In this document: one piece after another, positions 21,203 through 32,090 of the stretch
Numbering within the stretch: the first letter of the stretch is position 1
Layout: each line of letters opens with the position of its first letter
NCBI GenBank assembly: GCA_023614405.1
Contig: CM042694.1
Location: forward strand, 476,877,392 to 476,941,391
Direction of reading: 5' to 3'
DNA: 64,000 bases
From: Avena insularis
Lineage: Eukaryota > Streptophyta > Magnoliopsida > Poales > Poaceae
The notes under the pieces: model-generated
Seen by the model: only the letters and a program-made list of their open reading frames with translations
What the model was told of the DNA's origin: nothing
The model's database searches: none
Translations under genes and position numbers: made by a program

Positions 21203-21964
21203 CTATTTGTCATTTAACCCGGCACCAATTGTTACGTTGCGCTCTAGGAATAGATCATCAACAGGCACTTTCTTCATATCTTTCGTTGCTTGCAACGAAA
21301 CACTTCCATGCGGGTTACTCAGCGCCGGCATATATTGCTGAGCGGATTGAGCCAATGCCGCCACCTCCTGGATCTTTCTCTTTTCATGTGTGATCACGAG
21401 TGACTCGGCCAGGTTAGACCTGGCCGACGCACACTCAATGGAACGTCGGAAATTTCCTGCTATAGTGATTACTCCATTTGGCTCGGGCAACTTCATCTTC
21501 AGGTAACTGATGTGACAACTTGCCATGAATTTGTTCAGGGTAGGCCTACCGAGTAACGCGTGATACGCACTTTCTAGGTTCACCACCTCAAACTCCAAAT
21601 TTTCAGTTCGGCAGTTATCCCTTGTGCCGAATAGCACGTCTACCCGGACCTTGCCAATGGGTTCACAGGAAATGCCTGGCACAATGCCATGGAAAGTTGT
21701 TCTGGTAGCCTGGAGCATGTTCTCCGAGATACCCAACTTGCGCATTGTATCCACATACATTATATTAATGATGCTGCCATTGTCTATCAGCACCTTAGAA
21801 AATCTCACATTGAAATTTGGCCCGATGAACATCAGGTCCAGCACTAACGCATACGAACCAGGGCTAGGCATGAGCTTGGGGTGATCCTTGACACTCCAGG
21901 TGATTTCCTGATCCAACCAAGGCATATACCTCGTCACTGCGGGCATTACCGCATTCACCTCCAT
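21203..21964 (-). CDS. pol: Gy1 aspartic protease region
   Basis: An open stretch of 254 codons, in the same frame as gag and RT. The retropepsin-like segment shows VRFSKVLIDNGSIINIMY, with the catalytic motif as Asp-Asn-Gly instead of the usual Asp-Thr/Ser-Gly, and the downstream YHALLGRPTLNKFMA (the usual hydrophobic-LGRP end of the fold). Gy2 carries the same Asp-Asn-Gly, so it is an inherited feature rather than a new mutation. The stretch ends at a UAG (21203-21205) in the same frame as the RT that follows. The family's role is polyprotein processing in the particle. The first codon given is only the left limit of openness; no independent start is expected. Confidence 0.82.
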   Translation of the reverse strand: MEVNAVMPAVTRYMPWLDQEITWSVKDHPKLMPSPGSYALVLDLMFIGPNFNVRFSKVLIDNGSIINIMYVDTMRKLGISENMLQATRTTFHGIVPGISCEPIGKVRVDVLFGTRDNCRTENLEFEVVNLESAYHALLGRPTLNKFMASCHISYLKMKLPEPNGVITIAGNFRRSIECASARSNLAESLVITHEKRKIQEVAALAQSAQQYMPALSNPHGSVSLQATKDMKKVPVDDLFLERNVTIGAGLNDK

Positions 21965-22855
21965 ATGTTGGTGCTACAAACTCTTTCTATCTGTTTCCTC
22001 TGTAGTAAACACACAATAACTCTGGTGATGCTCTCTGTATTCATTTCTCCCCTCATTTCTGGGATACCTCTGATCTGGCTGATGTTGGTTTTCTACCTGA
22101 TGCACTGCATCTCTTCTTTCATGGTTTTAATACCTCGGCGGAGGGGGTGGCAACATTAACTGTTGCGTGTTCGCTCTGGAGAGCAATTGCTGCCGGGGTA
22201 ACTCCTGCCGAGGTTGATCGTTCTGAGGTGCCTAAGCATTCCCCGAACCACTTTGTTCTATCTTCCTCATCCATTCACATTGTCGAGTCGTGTGACCCGC
22301 TGGGTTACTCAGATTTGGCGTGTGAAATTTACACGGCTGATCCAGCATTGCCTCATAGGTATACCTCGGATGGTCCTTCTTTTCTTGCCACTGTTTCTTC
22401 TGCTCTGGCGTCCAAGTTTTCTTGCTGTCATTTCTTGGAGTCCATTGTTACCCTCCAGTTTTCTGACGCTGATTAATCCCTGCTCCGGGTTGATCTTGAT
22501 TTACAGCTGCAACTTGTTGCGAACTGTACCTGCAATCCGTCCTATCATCTCTTCTTTTACTTCGGTAGTCATTCCACCGGGATGACCCGACTCCATCTCG
22601 CTGGTAGTACTCCTCATTTGACTCGTTCGACACAAGCCTAGGTTGAGTCGGATCACCCAAGGCTTATGAATCAGCGATCCGGATTGTCTCTGCCAGTGTA
22701 GTTGGCATATCCCTTTGCAACCTTTGCCACAGCATGCTTGCATATCTGCACCCTTGTGTAAACCATGCTATGGCCTGTGACTCAATCACGCCCTCACATG
22801 AATTTCGCACTATGGACCACCGGGTTAAGAACTCCCGGTCCGTCTCATTCGGTCT

Positions 22856-24640
22856 CTACTTGCACATTGCTAAGGTCTGTGGCCTATTCGGCCTCTGATA
22901 CGTGCTTGAGAAGTTACTGACAAACATTTCTTCAAAATCAATCCAACAGTTGATACTTCCAGGTGGTAAGTTGTTTATCCATACCCTTGCTGGTCCCTCT
23001 AGCATTGGAGGTACGTATCTCACAGCCCATCTCAAGTTGCCTGTAGCAATTTTCACCGCTGTCGCGTAGTTGATCAACCAATCCTCCGGCTTGGTGCTGC
23101 CGTCATATGTTTTTGTGCCTCTGGGAAACTAGAAGTTAGGCACCGGAAAGTCCTTAATGATCCGGGGCCCAAAACATGCAGGACCCGGAGGACCTTGACA
23201 CTCAATTTGCTCCGACCTATAAAGCCGATCCAGTTTTAACCTGGCATCGTCAGGCATCAAGTTTCTCCTTCCCAACCTTGACCCTATTACGTGATAGTAC
23301 AGCCTAGGGTATCCTGCGTTCACCATTTCTGAATCACCATCATTGTATCTATCTTGCTCCTATGGAGCTGCTCTCTGTTGGATACCTTGGCCGGCACTTC
23401 GCTCTTGCCGTGGTATATTCAGCTGCTACGGTTGCCCTAGACCTGCCGAGTTACGCTGTCCGGCATTGCCATTTACAATGTTTCCCTGACCGCAATTGCC
23501 TTGGTCGCGGTTACCTTGGCCAGCTTCACCTCGGCTCACACTTCGTCGATCCTCATTTCTTTGCATTTCTTTTCCTTTCCCTGCCCTTGCCGGGTCATAT
23601 GGGACTATCTGCTTGTTTCTCCTCGTCGAGGTTACCACCTCCTCTCTTCTTGGGCCACCATGAGGCGACGATGCAGCTCCAGCAGATTTCTCCGGGTTAC
23701 CTACTGCTGAGTGAACGACTTTGGAGGCCCCAGCTCTTCCTGGATTAGCCTTGAGTAACTCTTCATTTTGTCTTTTCGCGATCCGAACTAACTCATTGAC
23801 CCTATCCTGCTGTCTTTGTCGGGCTTCACCCGTCAAACCCTCTAACTTGGACGCAGCTGCATCTGTTGCTCTGAGGTTCTTTGCCGGGGTACTATACTTT
23901 GGCAGCCCCACGGACAAAACGTTCTCTGATTCCTCAAATCTAGTATCACCTTCTTTGTTCATTTCACTGATAAGGTTTCTCCCCTTTACTTTTACAGCAT
24001 CTACCTTATTTGCCTTTGCGTACTCACGCAGTGTCATGTTCAAAGACTGCTGAGCCGCTGCTATCTTTTTCGCACCCTCTAGTATTTTCTGCCTAGTATC
24101 CTCTAACTCGGCCTAAGCCTGAGCCGGATCTACTGTAGGTGCTATGGGGATCTCTAGGCTATTTATCGCCTGTTGCAGCACATTCTCTGGCCTCTCTAGT
24201 GGAGGACCTCTACTTTTTTTCGGTGCCTTTGGTGTTACCTCCGGATCTGGTGCCAGATCCTTGCTCGCGCCAGCGTCAGGCGCAGTCATCATCACCTCAG
24301 CATGGTAAGGGGAGCGAGCGATACGCGCCCCACGAGCCATGCTAAGGGGTGGCTCGCCTCCCTCGACGACGTGCCGCGGGTGAACACACGACACATCGAC
24401 AGCGACGTAGATCTTGTGCGCGCCAAGCTTGACGAAGAGGCCGTTGCGCGGGAGAGGTCGCTTGCCGAAGCAGCCAGCATTGTCGCTAACAAAGTCCAGT
24501 GCTCCCAAGCGCTGAACAAGCCCGGAGACGATGCGTTCACCAGTGCCGATGAGGTTTCCCGTTCGGAGCTTCACTCCTGCTAGCGCCGCTAGCCCCACGG
24601 TGGGCGCCAACTGTCTTGGTGGTGTCACGGCTGATGCCAT
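22856..24640 (-). pseudogene. gag: Gy1 gag (broken)
   Basis: The frame opens at the ATG at 24640 inside the LTR and continues in register across the primer-binding site. The N-terminal part (to 24113) ends in a proline/lysine-rich stretch. A long charged region with GQGN/GNAGQ-type repeats follows (24043-23426). The capsid-like core is near 23077-22856, with LRWAVRYVPPMLEGP and RVWINNLPPGSINCW, the retrotransposon gag (PF03732-like) signature. Stops at 24113 (a Gln codon in Gy2) and 23426, plus others between 23426 and 23077, break the frame; none of these is shared with Gy2. Structural particle protein by family. Further downstream near 22260-22340 a CKFH...HTTRQC motif gives the CX2H...HX4C zinc knuckle typical of this lineage. 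Confidence 0.85.
24592..24609 (-). other. Gy1 primer-binding site
   Basis: Two bases after the LTR end the minus strand reads TGGCGCCCACCGTGGGG. Its first seven bases, TGGCGCC, match the start used by many plant Gypsy elements; I cannot name the tRNA with certainty. The site is translated as part of gag (see findings). Confidence 0.7.
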
Positions 24641-25405
24641 GGATAGGCTAAAGGTGGGGACAAGATGCACTAGAGGAATCCAGGGAGGGATAGTGTGGTG
24701 ATTCCACACACGGATGTTTGTATTCGATTCGCTTCCAAGGTTTACAAGTGCTCCTTGAGCTGTATTGGGGAGAGGAGGAAGAAGAAACTCTCTTACTCTC
24801 TCCACTAGCTAGCCCTCAGGAACATACTAGAGACTAACGAAATAAAACTCAACCCTTTCTACAGATGCCCTAGCACTCCTTATATAGGGGTGGCTAGGTC
24901 TCTAATTAGGGCATACGTGGAGGCATATTCCAGGGAATATGCCTCTTCCCAAAATAGCAAACCAACCGGGTCACTCTTCCCCTTCGTAAGCCATGCAGAG
25001 GCTACATGAGCCTCTGCGGCGCCAGCGTCATCCGACACAGGCGGCGTCACCCTTGTCGGCCACGCCTCGGTGGTCCTGGCCTCTATCCGCTTCACTCACG
25101 CTCTGCGTACAGTGGCCACCTTTTGACCAGCGAGATACCTTCCTTCTCTTGCAAGCCTGATATAACCCGGATCATGCCTGGTTGATCCAGCCACACCGGT
25201 ACCAGCATACAAGTTATATAAATCTTACCGGCATACGACATAAGTCGGCCGGGACTCAGTTAGCCGGAAATCCTCCGGTCCGGGTTACTCCGTGATTCGG
25301 CCTGCCTTGATGTGACTCGGCCAACACTTGCTTTAACCTTGCCGTACCTCGGCTAACTCGGCCATTATACCCCAGCATGACCCTACTCGGGGGTATCCCC
25401 CAACA
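24612..25405 (-). repeat. Gy1 5' LTR
   Basis: The LTR reads TGTTGGGG... to ...CCAAGACA on the minus strand, so it has TG/CA ends, and it is 794 bp long. It is homologous to the Gy2 LTRs (for example the shared block around the ATG at 24640 and the CCCGGGGGTA-like motif near the U3 end) but clearly diverged, so Gy1 and Gy2 are separate subfamilies. A TATA box (CCTATATAAGG) lies at 24888-24878. The gag start codon at 24640 lies inside the LTR, 29 bp before its end. The partner LTR is outside the window, so insertion age cannot be estimated. Confidence 0.88.
24878..24888 (-). promoter_or_regulatory. TATA box of Gy1 5' LTR
   Basis: CCTATATAAGG on the minus strand. Equivalent elements are found in the Gy2 5' LTR (53736-53746) and the Gy3 5' LTR (57589-57600). 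Initiation about 30 bp downstream would give a leader that contains the gag ATG at 24640 before the LTR ends. Confidence 0.65.
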
Positions 25406-27128
25406 CCTCTTTTCCATTCTTAGCATCTAGAAAGATTTTATTGATAGTCTTTAGCACGATGGATGCTAGTATGCGCAAACCTCAAGACAGACACTTCATT
25501 GCTTAGTTTCAGGGTCCTTGTGCTAAATGCATGGACTTTGGATGCAATTTTCATTTTTTATGAGGTCCTTGATGTAACTTGTACTTCCACCGACCATGTT
25601 AACTCTCAAGCACGACGCTCCTAGGAGACCTACCATTAGATCGGTTGTTCGCAGTAATTCTTATCTTATCTTTATCTTATCTTATCTCTTACAATACCAT
25701 ACCACTGCCTAGTGTACGAATTAACTTTGAACATTAACCATTGGATCAAGACTGGCAAATCCCAACATTGCTAATCATTGGATATTCTTTTCCATTCGTA
25801 GCATATAGAACGATTCTACTAATAGCGTTTAGCACGATGAATGCTAGTATGTGCAAACCTCAAAACAAACACTTCATTGATCAGTTTCAGGGTCCTTGTG
25901 ATAAATCCATGGACTTGGATGCAATTTTTATTTTTTATGAGGTCCTTGATGTAACTTGTACTTCCATCGATCGTGTTAACTCTCAAGCACCTCGCTCCTA
26001 TGAGACCTACCATTAGATCGGCCATTCGAAGTACTTCTTATCTTATCTTTATCTTGTCTTATCTCTTACAATATCATACCACTTCATAGTCTACAGATTA
26101 ACTTTGAACACTGACCATTGGATCAAGACTAGCAAATCCAAACATTGCTAACTGTTGGATCTTCTTTTCCATTCTTAGCATCTAGAATGATTCTATTGAT
26201 AGTCATTAGTATGATGAATGCTAGTATGCGCAAACCTCAAAACACACACTTCATTGCATAGTTTTAGGGTCCTTGTGCTAAATGCATGGACTTGGATGCA
26301 ATTTTCATTTTTATGAGGTCATTGATGTAACTTGTAGTTCCATCGACCGTGTTAACTCTCACACACATTGCTCCTATGATACCTACCATTAGATTAGTCA
26401 TTCGCAATACTTCTTATCTTATATTTATCTTATCTCATCTCTTACAATACCATACCACTGTATAGTCTATGGAACATTGACCGTTTGATCAAGACTGGCA
26501 AATCCAAACATTGCTAACTGTTGGATCTTCTTTTCCATTCTTAGCATCTAGAAAGATTCTACTGATAGTCCTTAGCACAATGAAAGCTAGTATGAGCAAA
26601 CCTCAAAACACACACTTCTTTCCTCAGTTTCAGGGTCCTTGTGCTAAATGCATGTCCTTGGATGCAATTTTCATTTTATGAGGTCCTTTATGTAACTTGT
26701 ACTTCCACCCACCGTGTTAACTCTCAAGCACCTCGCTCCTACAAGACCTACCATTAGATTGGACATTCACAGTACTTCTTATCTTATCTTTATCTTGTAT
26801 TATCTCTTACAATACCATACCACTACATAGTGTACGGATATACTTTGAACATTGGCCATTGGATCAAGACTAGCAAATCCAAACATTGCCAACCATTGGA
26901 TTTTCTTTTCCATTCTTAGAATCTAGAAAGATTATATTGATAGCCTTTAGCACGATGAACGCTAGTATGCGCAAACCTCAAAACACACACTTCATTGCTC
27001 AGTTTCAGGGTCCTTGTGCTAAATGCATGGACTTGGATGCAATTTTCATTTTTATGAGGTCCTTGATGTAACTTGTACTTCCACCGACCATGTTAACTCT
27101 CAAGCACCTCGCTCCTACGAGACCTACC
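25406..27128 (+). repeat. Satellite A, array 1
   Basis: Four complete monomers plus a partial. The landmark CTTTTCCATTCTTAGCATC recurs at about 25409, 25787, 26164, 26530 and 26905, giving spacings of 378, 377, 366 and 375 bp. Other constant blocks are CGCAAACCTCAAAACACACA, TTCAGGGTCCTTGTGCTAAA and a TATCTTATCTTTATCTTGTC tail. The left edge is cut by the Gy1 LTR. Most monomers keep a related plus-strand open frame of 60-90 codons. Confidence 0.93.
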
Positions 27129-27809
27129 ATAGTTAAAAGAAAATGCAACCGCCCCAATTATTACACAAACTAGACCAAGGTTTCTTATACGTAATACCCA
27201 AGTTTTTAGTACTATGATTTTTCAAGCTTGCTGGCTAACTTTGCGCACTTTGGTGACTTCTTGTCAATTTAACGAAATTATGTCAAACTTGAGCTACAAG
27301 TAAGTGCGATAGATTGCTCTTGAAGTAAATGTCTTTTTGGAGGTTGATGGGTGCATCTTCTTGTAGTAAACAATGTCGTCGGCATGAGTTTCCAACTATC
27401 AGGAAAGAAAATTCTCAGTTTTCCGAGTGATGACGAGATGATTCTTTTCCGTAAAGAAAGTTCGAAGAATGTGGATCTCAATGCCATAAGCTAAGCTTCT
27501 AGACATATTAGGTGGACCAACGTGTTTTACTTATGATTCCCATGTTTTATGAGTTTTAAAACTCCCTAGCTAACTAACTATGCCCCAATTGAATGACTTC
27601 ATGCCGATTTATCGAAATTAGGCTAATCCTGAAATACAACTAAATTGTAGGTTGCTTCTAAACATTTATGAAAAAACTTTTGGAGGTACCCATCACGGGG
27701 TCAATTAATATATCAGAAACCACCGAGAGTTTTGACAAGAGGTTTAACTTCTTTCTAAGATTTTGCATCATGACTATTTAACAAAATTACGTCAAACCTG
27801 AGCTACAAG
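27129..27809 (+). repeat. Satellite B, array 1, left part
   Basis: About 1.3 monomers before the Gy3 insertion. The landmark GAGCTACAAG occurs at 27291 and 27800, 509 bp apart. The first 140 bp (from GTTAAAAGAAAATGCAACC) is a junction segment found again at 62793, where array A2 meets array B2. Confidence 0.9.
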
Positions 27810-28293
27810 TCATGAGGGTTAAACTCATTAATGCCCATTGTTATGGACTTGGGTTTTGGAGAAGAAGGGAGCACTGGAGGCATCAACCGGCTAGCAAACA
27901 AGCACACAGGAACACAAGGTTTACCCAGGTTCAGGCTTCGTAGAGGACCCTACTCCTGCTTGTCTTCTCTTGGAATTATCGAGTGAGTCGAAAGTTACAG
28001 GGGGTGCGTAGATGTAATCTGGCGATGGTGTGGAAACTAGGATTGTGATTGTCCTCCTCGCCACCCCCTCCTAGCCTTTATATAGATAGGCTAGGTCTCA
28101 GGTAACAGGTCGAATCGGTTACAGGAGGGTTTGCCCCTGTCAACTTTCTATGTTGAGCTCACCGTGTGCCACAAGAAGTCAGAGTCTCCTTAGGTCACTC
28201 GAATCTCTGATTGGGCCCTGGTAACGCCATTGGCTTCTGCTAGACTGGATCATATATACCAAACTCGAGTACTTGTAAGGTAGGCCCATGTCA
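27810..28293 (-). repeat. Gy3 3' LTR
   Basis: 484 bp. It differs from the 5' LTR at about 19 of the first 265 aligned bases by hand count (about 7%). The outer end reads TCATGAGGG on the plus strand where the partner has TGACGAGGG, so the terminal TG/CA is mutated here. TATA-like CTATATAAAGG at about 28085-28075 on minus. Confidence 0.9.
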
Positions 28294-28306
28294 GTAGCCC
28301 CCGAGT
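28294..28306 (-). other. Gy3 polypurine tract
   Basis: Minus strand ACTCGGGGGCTAC abuts the 3' LTR start (TGACATGG). It is purine-rich except for its end and is of the form common in grass Gypsy elements of this group. Confidence 0.6.
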
Positions 28307-29507
28307 GTCCGGTTGAATCGCAGATTCGAGTGGAGACTTATGAAGTCTTTCGAGTGCATATCCAAGCATGTTCTTGAGTGCTCTAATTTGTATCATAGGG
28401 ATTGTTGATATACGTGCCTGATTTATCCGATGTATCGGGATCAGTTAACTGCCTTAGGGAAAAACAACGCAATCTACTCAAACTCGAGTCCCCGGACTCG
28501 AATTCGGAAAAGTGCTGGTGTAATTTGACTCAGGCCACATAGGTCTTATAGAGTCGAATCCCAGTGTATAAGTGTGAGCACTCGACACATCCGTCAAGGC
28601 ATATTTCATCATTCCTATAGGCACAGATCATGTCTGGTAGAGCGCAGTAGGTGCGTTACCAGGCCTTCTTCAGGTCTTATCTTCACGCTGCAAGCATGGC
28701 ATCCGAATTTTGTCATCACGGAGATGACTTGAGTGACCCAAGAGACGTAGTCTCTTTGTAGGGAAAATTTGAGGCACAGTCGCCAAAGCTTTCGAGTGTG
28801 GACCTAGTCAGCACACAATTACGCATAAGAAGAAATCATAGGGTGCGCGGTCAGCTCTCCCTATGGGAGTACCCCCCCCCCCCCCCGAGTGCCTATTCGA
28901 GTCGTAGACTCAAGTGGGGAGTATAATTATTTTGCGACTGTTGTCGTCTTTTGCTTGTTCCATTCGAATGTGCTTTCAGCACTCCCTATGGGAGTACCCC
29001 GAAGTCCATAGTCGAATCGTTGATTCGAGTGAAGGGTTCTTGAGAGGAAATACGTTGTCATAATGCTTGGATGTCTTAAAACGTTCCTCGGGTGCGCGGC
29101 TAGCACTCCTGTTAGGAGTAGCCCCCCAAGTGCTTGGTCGAGTCGAAGACTCGAGTAAAGACTAGAGTAGTCAAAAGGTGCTCCTACTAGAGTTAATGAC
29201 GTCAATGCTGACGATGAGATGACCTCAGTTGCCCGCATGAGCGGTTTTGACGGGACGTGACGAGTAGTGGGTCCCATTTTCTGACTTGGACTTGACCAGA
29301 CATGCGTAATCTCTGTTTTAACCATGTCTCCTCGATTCTTGCGTGTAATGGGGGGAGTGGAGCGACGGTTTGTGGTTTACCCTTGCCACACGTCGACACT
29401 GATTTGTGCCACACATCGAGTTGATTTTCTCCTAGCCGTTGGATGGCATCGCCAATGAGGTTAAGTAGAGATCCTCTGTGCGGTAATTTCTCCACATCTC
29501 ATCTTCC
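28307..29507 (+). other. Gy3 region between 3' LTR and antisense ORF
   Basis: Non-coding, with three related blocks spaced about 120-130 bp (28838, 28971, 29091). Each carries CTCCCTATGGGAGTA or a variant and a GTCGAGTCGAAGACTCGAGT-like near-palindrome. A run of 15 C lies at 28872-28886. Probably the promoter and leader side of the antisense ORF. Confidence 0.5.
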
Positions 29508-30122
29508 ATGTCACGCACAGCCTCCATTGCTACATCTTGCTGCTCCATTGCTCTCACCTTCTTTGTGGCACATGACCAACTTTGCACTTTCCTGATCTAC
29601 TTCCTACGCTTGCACAGCCAACACCAGATGGGCAAGAAGAAGGGAAGTTCTGCCACTGGATCTGCGGTGGCTACTACTGCGGCCAGGAAGAAGGGCACCA
29701 CCGCCGCGGTCACCAGCGCTTCCACCAGAGCTGGGAAGAAGAAGTGCCCCGGAACTCGCGTCATGAATGGGTCGTGGCATGCATCCTCCATCAAGCTGTC
29801 GGAGCTCTTTACCCAGCGTCAGGATGGGACGCTTCCCGCCGCGGAAGATGACTGCCGCATCCCCGATGACGAGGTAATCCCCAGTCCTCCTGTGGGGTTT
29901 CGAGTGATGTTCCTTGCTTTCATCATTCATGGTATTTATCTCCCCCTTCACCCTTTTGTGAAGGGGGTGCTTTGTTTCTATGGGCTCCAACTGCACCAGC
30001 TGACCCCAAATTCTATTCTCCATATCGCCTGCTTCGTTACCCTTTGCGAGTGCTGGCTTGGAATCGAGCCACACTTTGGCCTCTTGAAAAAACTCTTCAA
30101 GCTCAAACGTCAGTCGGGTTAG
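29508..30122 (+). pseudogene. Gy3 antisense ORF, PF04195-like, C-terminally truncated
   Basis: Open for 204 codons from the ATG at 29508; a second ATG at 29628 begins MGKKKGSSATGSA, the more usual family-like start. A Lys/Ala/Thr-rich N terminus is followed by GFRVMFLAFIIHGIYLPLHP, FYGLQLHQLTPNSILHIACF and CECWLGIEPHFGLLKKLF. These match the grass 'putative gypsy-type transposon' domain, of which only the N-terminal part remains. It stops at 30120-30122 next to the end of the RNase H on the other strand, where integrase and the rest of the ORF should be. Function unknown. Confidence 0.72.
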
Positions 30123-30133
30123 GGTTAAGTAAT

Positions 30134-32085
30134 CTATGATATAGGAGGCTCCGGGATCCACATGGAGGGAGAAGTGGTTCTACATTCGTTTCTTTCGCGG
30201 CCGACGTGCCGCAGCTCACAGTCGTCGAAGTCCCCCTCGAGTGCATCGTAGAGGTCACGGTAAGCGATCATGTTGTCACTCACAGCATCACACTCGTTCA
30301 TTGTTTGGTTAACCACTAGTTTGGAGTCGCTGTAGATTACGAGTCTCTTCGCGCCATAGGCTTTTGCCATACGCATCCCGTGGAGTAGGGCTTCGTATTC
30401 AACTTCATTGTTGGAGGCGATGAACTGCATTCGCAGAACATACCTCATCTTGTCACCTTGCGGCGATGTTAGTATGACGCCCGCGCCAGCTCTATCCTTG
30501 CGATTGGATCCATCGAAGTGCATTATCCATAGATAGGACATGTCTGGCTTGTCGGGGAGCTGGTTTTCCATCAAGTGCATGAGGAAGTCTAGGAGAACTT
30601 GCGACTTTATCGCATCTCTCTTTTCATATGTGATGTCTCGTGGAGACAGTTCTATCCCCCAAAGCGCGACTCGTCTAGTGGCATCGGGGTTGTTGAGTAT
30701 GTGCCCTATCGGGGCGTCGTTCACCACTACGATTGGGTGCTCCTAGAAATAGTGATGTAGTCACCTGGCTGTCATGAAGACACCATACACTAGCTTACGA
30801 TAATGCGGGTACCACTGTTTTGTTGGCATGAGCACCTCGCTGAGGTAGTAGACTGGGCGTTGCACCACGTGGACCTTATTTTGTCCGGCTCGTTCCTCTA
30901 CGAGCATAGTGCTAATCACCTGGTTGGTGGCGGAGATGTATAGTAGTAGCGGCTCCTTTTCGCGAGGTGTTACCAACACCGGCGAGGTGGACAGTAGGCA
31001 CTTGAGGTCCCTGAATGCTTCTTGTGCTTCGTCTGTCCACTCGAATTTGTCAGCCTTGCGGAGAAGTTGGTAGAAGGGCAGTGCTTTTTTGCCCATTCGG
31101 CTAGTGAATCGACTGAGCGCTGCGATTCGCCCAGCCAGCTGTTGGACACCTTTTTCGTTCTTTGGCTTCTCCATGGATAGTATGGCCTTTATTTTCTTCG
31201 GGTTGGCCTCGATCCCTCTTGCGGAGATGAGGTACCCGAGTAGTTGCCCGGATGGTACGCTGAAGGCGCATTTGTCCGGATTCAGCTTGATCTGATAGTG
31301 ATCGAGGTTAGTGAAGGTCTCACGGAGATTGTTGAGTAACGAGGCTTCCTCTATGGTTTTGACGATGATGTCATCAATATAGACTTGGATGTTGCGACCA
31401 AGCTGGCTCTTGAGGCAGGCCTGCATACACCGCTGGTAGGTGGCTCCTGCGTTTTTTAGCCCGAAGGGAATCGTTGTATAGCAGAAGACACCAAAGGGCA
31501 TGACGAACACCATTTTCTCCTGGTCCTCCTCCTTCATTTGAATCTGATCATAGCCTGAGTAGGTGTCGAGGAAGCAGAGGCGCTCGCATCCTGCGGTGGA
31601 GTTGATTATCTGATCGATTCATGGCAACGAGAAGTGGTCCTTTGGGCAATGCTTATTCAGGGAGGTGGAGTCCACACACATCCATAGGATATCTATGTCT
31701 TTTTTAGGAACAAGCACGGGATTTGCGACCCAGGTGCTTTCCTTGATCTCACGTATGAAATTGGCATCGAGGAGTCCGTTGACTTCCATACCCACTGCTT
31801 TTTCCCTTGATTCAAACATTCGCTGTATTATTTGTTTAACTGGTCTTTCTTCAGGATTCACATTGAGTGAATGCTTGGCGAATTACCTTGGAACTGCTGG
31901 CATGTCGGCTGGACACCAAGCGAAGATTTCCTAGCACTCATGGAGGAATTCAACGAGCGTGAGTTCCTATGCGGGAGTCAAGTTGTTTGCGATGAGGGCC
32001 ATCTTGGTCGGGTCTGTTGGGTGGACCTGGACTTTCTTGGTGTGCACCGACATGTCGAAGGATTGGTCAGGTGAGCTTGGCTTGC
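30134..32085 (-). pseudogene. pol: Gy3 reverse transcriptase, RNase H and second RNase H
   Basis: Starts at the Gy2 insertion. RT motifs: KHSLNVNPEERPVKQ, LWMCVDSTSLNKHCPKDHFS, YTTIPFGLKNAGATYQRC and IQVYIDDIIVKT. The first RNase H has LLLYISATNQVISTMLVE without its catalytic Asp; the second keeps MHFDGSNRKDRAG, NNEVEYEALLHGM and IYSDSKLVVNQ. Stops are present at 31967, 31931, about 31885 and 31619 and between 30761 and 30727. The sequence leaves the family pattern after HVGRERNE (about 30190), marking the deletion that removed integrase. Confidence 0.87.
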
Positions 32086-32090
32086 TCGGG

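Larger units (their letters stand above)
1..25405 (-). mobile_element. Gy1: Tat-lineage Ty3/Gypsy LTR retrotransposon, left end off window
   Basis: The sense strand is minus. Reading leftward it has a 5' LTR (24612-25405), a primer-binding site, one gag-protease-RT-RNase H-second RNase H-integrase frame (24640 to 17744) and then, on the opposite strand, an intron-bearing extra gene (323-17224). A second RNase H plus an antisense extra ORF downstream of integrase marks the plant Tat lineage. The 3' LTR is not visible; comparison with its sister copy Gy2 places that LTR's inner end about 345 bp left of base 1. The LTR's outer side meets satellite A at CCTCT (25406-25410), the expected position of the target duplication. 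A CACTA transposon occupies 426-12825. Several nonsense codons and at least one frameshift make the copy defective. Confidence 0.9.

Noticed and set aside
24302..24583. Plus-strand 93-codon frame opposite Gy1 gag, with a similar shadow in Gy2
   Set aside because: It mirrors the conserved gag N terminus; conservation is explained by the minus-strand coding sequence.
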